Source of the DNA: WHTG01 sp035540515
Lineage (GTDB): Bacteria > Actinomycetota > Nitriliruptoria > Euzebyales > Egibacteraceae
Reading direction: 5' to 3'
DNA length: 5,970 nt
Assembly: GCA_035540515.1 (NCBI GenBank)
Contig: DATLGM010000178.1
Coordinates: 1 to 5,970 of the forward strand
A program made the translations under genes and the position numbers. Under the pieces are notes generated by a model. That model worked only from the letters and a program-made list of their open reading frames with translations, had not been told where the DNA came from and searched no databases. The stretch's first letter is position 1, and each line of letters starts with the position of its first letter. Positions 1 to 5,138 of the stretch are shown here, in pieces.

Positions 1-339
1 CTTCAATACAAAGCCAGTCCGAAGACGGCAGCCGGATATCGAGTCAACCCGCCGGAGCCCTGGACGCTAGGCCCCAATACAAGGGCTCAGGTCTTACCCC
101 TAAGGCAACATCAGCCGGATCTCTGTTCGTTGCGGAGGTGTTTCCGCGGAAGCCTTCCACGACCTGCCGATATGCGCTTGGTGCGTGGGAAGCCGTCGGG
201 ATTCCGCAGCCCGTGCCGTACGTGTCACGGCCTTGTCGCCATGTCGCCTCGCGTAATGCCAATGCCGTCCTCTACTGGTGAGCGCCAATCAGCCGAATGG
301 AGCATGATCCGCGGCTCCACACGACTCCGGGAGACGAGC
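1..339. other. Non-coding stretch with several short inverted repeats
   Basis: I see no convincing gene here. Open frames exist on both strands but lack a ribosome binding site, recognisable protein motifs or consistent third-position GC bias. The stretch holds short symmetric sequences: GAGCCCT at 55-61 with AGGGCTC at 82-88; CTTA and TAAG arms around CCCC at 93-104; a cluster of hairpin arms at 131-208; and CCGTG at 211-215 with CACGG at 226-230. CAATACAA occurs at 4-11 and 75-82, and CAGCCGGAT at 29-37 and 112-120. I could not match it to a known RNA family. It may be the 5' region of the small membrane protein gene, or the remains of something lying left of the window. Confidence 0.5.
131..208 (+). 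other. Possible structured RNA element with competing hairpin arms
   Basis: TGCGGA (131-136) can pair with TCCGCA (203-208) as an outer stem, or its GCGGA core can pair with TCCGC (143-147) as a local hairpin. GCGGAA (146-151) can pair with TTCCGC at 142-147 (as DNA symmetry) or at 202-207. Inside, CTTCCACG (154-161) pairs with CGTGGGAAG (184-192) apart from one bulged G. These pairings are partly exclusive, as in switch-like leaders, but arms this short in GC-rich DNA can arise by chance. Strand and transcription are unknown; + is assumed because the next genes lie on +. Confidence 0.2.
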
Positions 340-504
340 ATGACGAACATCGCAAGAGCCGTCCTGGGCGGCTTCCTGATCCTGGCTGCCGCGCAGCTCT
401 TCGCCGCCTTCGGGGTTGGTTACGGCAGTGTCATACCTCCAGTGGTCGGGCTGGTCGGCTTGGCCATCGGCTTGTGGGGGTGCGTCGGCCCGGACAGGAC
501 CTGA
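340..504 (+). CDS. Small two-helix membrane protein, 54 residues, function unknown
   Basis: I do not recognise the family. The protein begins MTNIARAVLGG and has two hydrophobic segments: about residues 5-27, and about residues 32-50, which end in a Trp-Gly-Cys. A short loop with a Pro-Pro pair lies between them, and the C-terminus is short and polar (PDRT). Two helices with short tails suggest a small inner-membrane protein, perhaps a subunit or regulator of something larger. The start at 340 is supported by GGGAG at 329-333, six bases upstream. An in-frame ATG at 304 has GGAG too close to serve it. Third codon positions are mostly G or C, in favour of real coding. The next gene begins 87 bases after the stop on the same strand, so co-transcription with the MetF-like gene is possible. 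Confidence is moderate because the frame is short. Confidence 0.55.
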   Translation: MTNIARAVLGGFLILAAAQLFAAFGVGYGSVIPPVVGLVGLAIGLWGCVGPDRT

Positions 505-525
505 GAGGCGGCGACCGCAAGGAAA

Positions 526-550
526 GCCCAAGATCATTCGCTGCTTGGGT
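526..550 (+). other. Hairpin between small membrane gene and MetF-like gene
   Basis: CCCAAG (527-532) pairs with CTTGGG (544-549), and a G-U pair at 526/550 can close the base; the loop is 11 bases. No T-run follows, so it is not a classical intrinsic terminator. It could be an mRNA-stability or attenuation element upstream of the MetF-like gene, or chance. Confidence 0.2.
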
Positions 551-591
551 ACCGGGTGGCATGGCAGCGCCAGGCGAGTCAGGCTAAGCCG

Positions 592-1353
592 ATGGATTCT
601 CGGAACGCGTTCGAAGTCATCTGCGAGATCGAGCCTCCGACAACTCCTGATCTGGGGATCGTGCGCGAGCAGATCGCAGTGCTGCAGCCTTGGTGTGACG
701 CCTTCCTGGTTCCGGACAGTCACCTCGGCCGCGCGACCGTCTCGAGCATCGCGGTCGCGCACGAGGTCGAGTACTTGCAGGGTCGTGCAGTTGCGTGCCT
801 CAACGCGCGGGACCGCAACCTTCTTGGCTTGCGCAGGGATCTGCTGACGGCGCGCGCGTATGGCGTCCGGGAGCTGCTGTTCGTGTACGGCGACCAACCG
901 TCAGAGGGCGAGCGCGCCCCGATGACCGTCCGCCGAATGCTTGCTGAGGTCAGGGAGTACGCACCCGAGCTGCGCATCGGCGTCGCTGCCGACGTGACCA
1001 AGCCGTTGCCCGACTGGAAGCGCGATGCCGACTTCCTGTGTACGCAACTGTCGTTCGACTCGCAGCGCGTCGACCAGTGGTGCCACGACACCGCGTTTGA
1101 CGGGCGCGTCTATGCCGGCGTCGTGGTGTTCGCCAGCGACAAGATGGCCCTTCGCCTGATGGACCGCATTCCAGGCCTCGCCGTCCCGGAGTCGCTGATA
1201 ACGGCCTTGACCGAGGGTTTCGTCGCCGGCGTCGAGGCGGCGATCGAGATGGTCGCGAACCTGAAAGCGTCTGGCGCGGTGGACGGCGTCCATCTTGTTC
1301 CCGGTCGCCGCTTTCGTGAGACCGCCGCAGCCTTGGGCCGGCTCGCGCTGTAG
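592..1353 (+). CDS. Methylenetetrahydrofolate reductase (MetF) family protein, short form
   Basis: This cytosolic protein is likely an FAD-dependent TIM-barrel enzyme of the MetF family, which interconverts 5,10-methylene- and 5-methyl-tetrahydrofolate. Family landmarks appear in order: CEIEPP at 11-16, where Glu12 aligns with the catalytic Glu of the FEFFPP motif; a Gly-Val...Gly-Asp-Gln-Pro segment at 91-103, matching the 'Gi..i..l.GD.P' strand; Thr-Gln at 151-152, the conserved substrate-side TQ; Val-Pro-Glu at 198-200; and a C-terminal Gly-Ala-Val-Asp-Gly-Val-His at 228-234. At 253 residues it is shorter than the usual 290-310; at least part of the difference lies just before the TQ motif. 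An in-frame GTG at 556 would add 12 unlike-family residues, and neither start has a strong ribosome binding site; I prefer ATG 592. It may be a paralogue serving a special one-carbon pathway rather than methionine synthesis, so I give no metF symbol. It converges on rnpB. Confidence 0.8.
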   Translation: MDSRNAFEVICEIEPPTTPDLGIVREQIAVLQPWCDAFLVPDSHLGRATVSSIAVAHEVEYLQGRAVACLNARDRNLLGLRRDLLTARAYGVRELLFVYGDQPSEGERAPMTVRRMLAEVREYAPELRIGVAADVTKPLPDWKRDADFLCTQLSFDSQRVDQWCHDTAFDGRVYAGVVVFASDKMALRLMDRIPGLAVPESLITALTEGFVAGVEAAIEMVANLKASGAVDGVHLVPGRRFRETAAALGRLAL

Positions 1354-1406
1354 CCATCAGGCGCGCAACCCAGTGGGAACGGAGCCGGGTCGGCGGGTTG
1401 ATGAGT

Positions 1407-1802
1407 GGGGAGCCGGCCGGTAAGCCGGATTCTGTCCCGTCTGACGACGGTGGCGACCATCTCTCTGGGACCGACGTCTCCGCCGGCCTCGTGCGGCCTA
1501 CCTGGTGCTCGGCGGGCCACCTGTCGCCCGCGGTGGGCGGGCATCGCACCTGCTTGGCCTTGCTCCGGACGGGGTTTGCCTGGCCGCCGGCGTCACCGCC
1601 GGCGCCGGTGCGCTCTTACCGCACCGTTTCACCCTCACCGGTACCGTCGCGGCTCGCGCCGCGTCCGGCCCCTGGCGGTCTGCTTTCTGTTGCACTTTCC
1701 ACGCGTCGCCGCGCCTGGGAGTTACCCAGCGTCCTGCCCTGCGGAGTCCGGACTTTCCTCGACGGCAGTTTCCCGCCGCCGCGGCCGCCTGGCCGACTCC
1801 CC
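1407..1802 (-). ncRNA. rnpB: RNase P RNA, bacterial class A
   Basis: This is the catalytic RNA of ribonuclease P, which removes 5' leaders from tRNA precursors together with the protein RnpA. On the - strand, the 5' GGGGAGTCGGCC (1791-1802) pairs over 12 positions, one of them G-U, with the 3' GGCCGGCTCCCC (1407-1418), forming P1 and fixing the ends to within a few bases. Conserved blocks follow in order: GAGGAAAGTCCGGACTCC (1743-1760); the AAAGTGCAACAGAAAGCAGACC region (1678-1699); the GGTGAAACGGTGCGGTAAGAG region (1607-1639); a GGTAGG L15 segment that would bind the tRNA CCA end (about 1495-1508); AGAGAGATGGTCGCC (1452-1466); and the 3' ACAGAATCCGGCTTA (1421-1435). The length of about 396 bases is normal for class A. 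I see no clear intrinsic terminator in the 53 bases before the MetF-like stop codon. The mature ends could lie a few bases further out. Confidence 0.97.
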
Positions 1803-1809
1803 ACCGGCA

Positions 1810-1838
1810 AGGGTACGTGCGCGGCCCCCCGAGGTCGA
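1810..1838 (-). promoter_or_regulatory. Predicted rnpB promoter
   Basis: Read on the - strand, TCGACC (1838-1833, four of six matches to TTGACA) is followed by a 17-base spacer and TACCCT (1815-1810, matching the actinobacterial TANNNT -10 pattern). A start 6-7 bases downstream falls at about 1803, next to the 5' end set independently by the P1 helix. The element fits wholly between the stop codon of the upstream SHMT-like gene and rnpB, so rnpB can be transcribed on its own, with readthrough from upstream also possible. Confidence 0.6.
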
Positions 1839-1847
1839 CCGGCGTGA

Positions 1848-3164
1848 CTACCCGCGCACGAAGTGAACGCGGGAGAAGCGGCGACGGAGCGCCGTCGTGT
1901 CCGGCGCCACCGCCGCGGGGTCGTCGCGGAGCGCCCGCACGATGAGATCCGCGACCTCGGGCATGTCATGCGCGGTCATCCCCCACCGCACCGCTTCCGG
2001 CGTGCCGAGGCGGACCGCGGCCATCCCGTCCGCCCCCGGGATCCCGATGCCGCTGGTCAGCAGGTTCGCTTCCCGCAGTCGCAGCGCGGTCGCGTGGCCG
2101 CCGCCCCACTGTCTGGCATCGAACGCGAGCTGGTGCGACGACGTCGGCCCTGCGGTCGTGGTCACCACGGGGACCCCCCGGCCCTGCAGCTCGCCCGCGA
2201 GCGCCGCCGCCGCGTCGACCATCGCCGACGCATACGCGGCGCCACAGTCCAGCCAGTCGATCAGGGTCAACGCCAGCGCGGCGGTCTTGCCAGCGTCGAA
2301 GTTCGCGGTGAGCCCTGGGTAGGCGATGGCGTCGACGCGCTGAGCGAGGTCGTCCCGATTGGTGAGCACGAGCCCTCCTGGCGGGCCGGCCAGGCTCTTG
2401 TACGTGCTCATCGTCATCACGTCCGCACCCTCGGCCAAGGGGTTGGGCCACGCCCCGCCGGCGACGAGCCCGCAGACGTGAGCGGCGTCGAACAGCACGT
2501 CGGCGCCCACCTCGTCGGCGATCGCGCGCACCGCCGCGACGGGGTGCGGTGACAGGTTGAGGCTGCCGCCGATCGTGATCAGCCGAGGTCGTACCTCGCG
2601 GGCCAGCTCCGCCAACGCGTCGACGTCGACGGTGTACCGCGAAACGTCGACCGGCGCGGAGTGGACCTGCAGCCCGTACAGCCCCGCGGCACCGTCGTCG
2701 TGGTGGGTGACGTGGCCTCCCACGGCGGTCGAGGGGACGATGATCGCGTCACCGGGACGGCACGTCGCCATGAACGCGTACAGGTTCGCCAGCGCCCCGG
2801 AGCCGACGCGGACCTCCGCATGCGCCGCATCGAACACCCGACAGGCGAGGTCGGCGGCGATCACCTCGATCTCCTCGATCGCCTCGAGTCCCATCTCGTA
2901 CTTCTCGCCGGGATGTCCCAGGGACGGGCGCGAACCCAGGCCGGCGGACAGCGCTGCCTCGGCCGCCGGGTTCATGACGTTGGTCGCGGGGTTGAGGTTG
3001 AGGCACTCGCGCTCGTGGATCGTGCGGTTGCGGTCGATCCGGTCGGCCAGGCGGGCGGCGATGGCGTCCAGGTCTCGCCCCCGGTTGTCGGCGAGCAGCT
3101 GTTGCTCGCGGGCGGCAGCGGTCGGCGACAGCCACGGTCGGTGGCCCGGGGGGGCATGCGTCAT
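1848..3164 (-). CDS. Serine hydroxymethyltransferase-like PLP enzyme, divergent
   Basis: This is a fold-type I PLP enzyme of the SHMT family (438 residues, near the usual 410-440), expected in the cytosol. Canonical members transfer the serine hydroxymethyl group to tetrahydrofolate. Visible landmarks: Ser122-Gly-Ala-Leu-Ala-Asn127 (phosphate site); Gly149-Gly-His-Val-Thr-His154, like GGHLTHG; Asp226-Ala-Ala-His229 (Asp to the PLP pyridine nitrogen); Ser253-Thr-Tyr-Lys256 with Lys256 as the PLP lysine; Gly260-Pro-Pro-Gly-Gly; and Arg385-Leu-Gly-Thr-Pro, the usual substrate-carboxylate arginine. Several catalytic positions differ: canonical LIASENYTS reads LNLNPATNV at 55-63, so the catalytic Ser-Glu becomes Pro-Ala; the His before the lysine is Tyr; and both Arg of LRGPRGG are replaced (LAGPPGG). 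It may therefore be a transaldolase-, aldolase- or aminotransferase-like relative, so I avoid the name glyA. ATG 3164 is chosen over an in-frame TTG at 3200; neither has a clear ribosome binding site. rnpB follows 46 bases downstream. Confidence 0.85.
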   Translation of the reverse strand: MTHAPPGHRPWLSPTAAAREQQLLADNRGRDLDAIAARLADRIDRNRTIHERECLNLNPATNVMNPAAEAALSAGLGSRPSLGHPGEKYEMGLEAIEEIEVIAADLACRVFDAAHAEVRVGSGALANLYAFMATCRPGDAIIVPSTAVGGHVTHHDDGAAGLYGLQVHSAPVDVSRYTVDVDALAELAREVRPRLITIGGSLNLSPHPVAAVRAIADEVGADVLFDAAHVCGLVAGGAWPNPLAEGADVMTMSTYKSLAGPPGGLVLTNRDDLAQRVDAIAYPGLTANFDAGKTAALALTLIDWLDCGAAYASAMVDAAAALAGELQGRGVPVVTTTAGPTSSHQLAFDARQWGGGHATALRLREANLLTSGIGIPGADGMAAVRLGTPEAVRWGMTAHDMPEVADLIVRALRDDPAAVAPDTTALRRRFSRVHFVRG

Positions 3165-3193
3165 GGGCGCGATGGTGCCCGGCGTGCTCCAGC

Positions 3194-3222
3194 GGCACAA
3201 CGTGGGGACGGCGGGTTACCCT
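3194..3222 (+). promoter_or_regulatory. Possible promoter of the M15 peptidase gene
   Basis: TACCCT at 3217-3222 is the same hexamer as the predicted rnpB -10. With a 17-base spacer, the -35 would be GGCACA (3194-3199), only three of six matches. Transcription would start near 3229, giving a leader of about 20 bases. The region also serves the divergent SHMT-like gene, for which I could not pick a promoter. Confidence 0.25.
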
Positions 3223-3227
3223 CCGGA

Positions 3228-3241
3228 TCCTGGTCCCAGGA
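3228..3241 (+). promoter_or_regulatory. Inverted repeat over the ribosome binding site of the M15 gene
   Basis: TCCTGG-TC-CCAGGA is a perfect 6+6 inverted repeat with a 2-base centre. Its right arm overlaps the ribosome binding site AGGAGG at 3238-3243. In addition, CCTCC at 3220-3224 is complementary to GGAGG at 3239-3243. It could act as an RNA fold that limits translation or as a DNA operator at the transcription start. The purpose is inferred; the symmetry is seen directly. Confidence 0.35.
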
Positions 3242-3247
3242 GGTCGT

Positions 3248-3928
3248 GTGCACCGACGGCGTCATAGCATGGCAAGAGCTCTGCTCGTGGTGCTCGTCGT
3301 CGCGTTCGTGGGCGTCGACGTTCCCAGCATCCCGCCGGCCGAGGCCGCCACTGCAGGATGGGAGGGGACGTCGCAGCGGCTGAACCGCAAGCAGCGCGAG
3401 CGCATGACCGGCGTGTCGTGGCGCCGCGGTTGCCCCGTGCGGTTGCGGGATCTGCGATTGCTGACGGTGCGATACCACGGGTTCGACGGGACGGTCCGGA
3501 CGGGCCGGCTGGTCGTCCGTGACACGCAGGCCCGAGCGATGCTGCAGGTCTTCCGGGATCTGTACGACGCGCGCTTTCCGATCCGTCGCATGCGGTTGAT
3601 CGAGGCGTACGGCGGCAGCGACACGAAGTCCATGAAGGCCAACAACACGTCGGCGTTCAACTGCCGAAAGGTGGCCGGCACGAACCGCTGGTCCGAGCAC
3701 GCGTACGGCGAAGCCGTCGACATCAACCCGGTGCAAAACCCCTATGTGCGCGGATCGACGGTGCAGCCTGCCGCCGGCGCGAGGTACTTGGACCGGTCGA
3801 ACGTCCGCAAGGGCATGGTGGTGCGCCCCGGCCCTGTGGTCCGCGCGTTCTCGCAGGTCGACTGGCGCTGGGGTGGCGACTGGACCTCGGCGAAGGACTA
3901 CCAGCACTTCTCCCGCAGCGGGCGCTAG
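3248..3928 (+). CDS. Secreted M15-family zinc peptidase (D-Ala-D-Ala carboxypeptidase / endolysin type)
   Basis: This is a probable cell-wall peptidase that cleaves peptidoglycan stem peptides outside the membrane. Residues 1-33 form a Sec signal peptide: basic MHRRRHSMAR, a hydrophobic core at about 11-23, and an Ala-Glu-Ala cleavage site at 31-33. The M15C metal site is complete: His151-x-x-Gly-x-Ala-x-Asp158 (SEHAYGEAVDIN) and His220, with Asp217 in the Asp-x-x-His spacing of the catalytic acid known from Ply500-type enzymes. A Trp208-Gly-Gly-Asp-Trp segment just before it is typical of this family. Cys62 and Cys139 in the mature part could form a disulfide. There is no cell-wall-binding repeat or lipobox. 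The GTG at 3248 lies 4 bases after a strong AGGAGG; the in-frame ATG at 3269 is too far from it and would shorten the signal peptide's basic end. No phage genes are nearby, so a host wall enzyme is more likely than a lysin. The exact bond cleaved cannot be told from sequence. Confidence 0.9.
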   Translation: MHRRRHSMARALLVVLVVAFVGVDVPSIPPAEAATAGWEGTSQRLNRKQRERMTGVSWRRGCPVRLRDLRLLTVRYHGFDGTVRTGRLVVRDTQARAMLQVFRDLYDARFPIRRMRLIEAYGGSDTKSMKANNTSAFNCRKVAGTNRWSEHAYGEAVDINPVQNPYVRGSTVQPAAGARYLDRSNVRKGMVVRPGPVVRAFSQVDWRWGGDWTSAKDYQHFSRSGR

Positions 3929-3938
3929 GTCGACCCGT

Positions 3939-5105
3939 TCAGCGGCGGTAATCCACGCACAGGGCGGTTGCGTCGTCAGCCAGGTGACCGCGGGCATGGT
4001 CCTTGACCGCGGTCGTCAGGCGGCGCACGACCTCAGTGGGCGGGTCGTTGGCGCAGGCGAGCAGGTGGGCGCGGAGCCGGTCGGTCCCGTACTGCTCGCC
4101 TTCGGGATCGGTGGCCTCGATAACGCCGTCGCTGGCGAGCAGGATCCGGTCACCTTCCGCCATCTCGAACGGATGCGCTGTGTACTCGGTCTGCGCGAAG
4201 AGCCCAGCCGGCAGGTCCGGAGGCACCGCGACATGGGCGATCTGGTCGCCGCGCAGTCGCCAGAACAGCGAGTGCCCGGCGTTGACGACCCAGCCGCGAC
4301 CGGTTCGCCGTTCGACCTGCAGGAACACACCGGTGATGAACATCTCCCCACCGAACGAGTCGTGCACGGCCGTGTTAACGGCTCGGACCTGCTGGCGGAG
4401 GCTGTCGCCGTGGCGGCGGGCGTTGCGCTGCGCGGCGACCGCGAGGTTGGACAGCATCGCGGCGCGGGTGCCGTGGCCCATCGCATCGGACAGTGAGAAA
4501 GCGACCCCGCTCACCTCCACCGAGTAGTCGAAGTTGTCCCCGCCGATGTCGTACGCCGGCTCGACGCTGCCCGCGAGACGGAAGTCCGGCCCGTCGTGTG
4601 CGAGCACCGGCAGCAGCTCCCACTGCATCTCGGCCGGGAGCTCCAGCTCCCGGCGGCGGCGCGCCAGCTCGAAGGTGTCGGTGTACCGGCGGGCGGCCGT
4701 GACGGTGTACGCCACCGCGGTGGCAGCCATCGCGAGCCGGTCGACCTGCCGCGCGTCGGGTCGTTCGGCGAGCACGACCTCCAGCACCCCGATCCGCTCC
4801 GCTCGCATCGTCACCGGCAGGTGCAGGGACACCCCCGTCTCCACGCCGCCCGCTGCGATCTCCTCGATCACCGGCTGCTGCTCGCGGAAGGCGCGGCCGG
4901 CTCCTGGCCCGTCGACTGATGTGCTGGGCTGGCGACCGCCTTCTGCGAAGTCCAGCGGTTCGAGCGTGGCTTCCTCGTAATCGGCCAGCCACAGGCGGGA
5001 AGTGCCTACGACGGTCGGCAGGTGCTCGGCGAGCACGTCGAGCAACTCGTGTGGGGGGCGCTGGTCGAGCGCTTGCAGGATCTTGCCGGCGAAGTCGTCT
5101 GACAC
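3939..5105 (-). CDS. GAF-PP2C serine phosphatase, RsbU/SpoIIE type
   Basis: This is a cytosolic PPM-family Ser/Thr phosphatase of 388 residues. Relatives dephosphorylate anti-sigma-factor antagonists (STAS proteins) in partner-switching cascades. A GAF-like sensory region covers about 15-140, a helical linker about 141-165 carries the family signature PAEMQWELLP (157-166), and the PP2C domain runs to the end. All metal-binding motifs are present: Ile-Gly-Gly-Asp190, Ser-Asp207-Ala-Met-Gly-His-Gly, Val-Asn-Ala-Gly-His (274-278), Ala-Ser-Asp326-Gly-Val, and Asp377-Asp378-Ala-Thr, so it should be active. There are no membrane segments and no HATPase kinase domain. The GTG at 5105 is preceded by GGAAG at a good distance; an in-frame TTG at 5117 would add four residues but has no ribosome binding site. 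It lies 33 bases after the permease stop and is probably co-transcribed with it. Its stop is 10 bases from that of the convergent peptidase gene. The GAF ligand and target protein are not evident. Confidence 0.9.
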   Translation of the reverse strand: MSDDFAGKILQALDQRPPHELLDVLAEHLPTVVGTSRLWLADYEEATLEPLDFAEGGRQPSTSVDGPGAGRAFREQQPVIEEIAAGGVETGVSLHLPVTMRAERIGVLEVVLAERPDARQVDRLAMAATAVAYTVTAARRYTDTFELARRRRELELPAEMQWELLPVLAHDGPDFRLAGSVEPAYDIGGDNFDYSVEVSGVAFSLSDAMGHGTRAAMLSNLAVAAQRNARRHGDSLRQQVRAVNTAVHDSFGGEMFITGVFLQVERRTGRGWVVNAGHSLFWRLRGDQIAHVAVPPDLPAGLFAQTEYTAHPFEMAEGDRILLASDGVIEATDPEGEQYGTDRLRAHLLACANDPPTEVVRRLTTAVKDHARGHLADDATALCVDYRR

Positions 5106-5138
5106 AGGCGCTTCCAAGCGGTGGGTGGCGACGCATTG

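Noticed and set aside
4..120. CAATACAA (4-11, 75-82) and CAGCCGGAT (29-37, 112-120) in the same order, suggesting a decayed tandem repeat
   Set aside because: The spacing differs (17 versus 29 bases between the two motifs) and the sequence between them does not align well; chance cannot be excluded.
505..591. Riboswitch (cobalamin or SAM type) ahead of the MetF-like gene
   Set aside because: None of the conserved cores of these classes is visible; only one simple hairpin is present.
289..897. A 202-residue open frame on the - strand across the small membrane gene and the start of the MetF-like gene
   Set aside because: It lies opposite two better-supported genes, has no recognisable motif and no ribosome binding site, and is explained by the GC bias of the + strand genes.
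1367..1399. AACCC at 1367-1371 and GGGTT at 1395-1399 as a terminator between the MetF-like gene and rnpB
   Set aside because: The stem is only 5 bp with a 23-base loop, and no T-run follows on either strand.
1398..1969. Several open frames of 117-153 residues on both strands around rnpB
   Set aside because: They cover the RNase P RNA, whose conserved blocks explain the sequence; their translations are Arg/Pro/Ala-rich without motifs.
1863..3383. Three open frames of 229-240 residues on the + strand opposite the SHMT-like gene
   Set aside because: They are antisense shadows of a gene with clear PLP-enzyme motifs; their translations are Arg-rich and low in complexity.
3161..3997. A 278-residue - strand frame opposite the M15 peptidase
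   Set aside because: The + strand frame has a signal peptide, the full zinc site and a strong ribosome binding site; the antisense frame has none of these.
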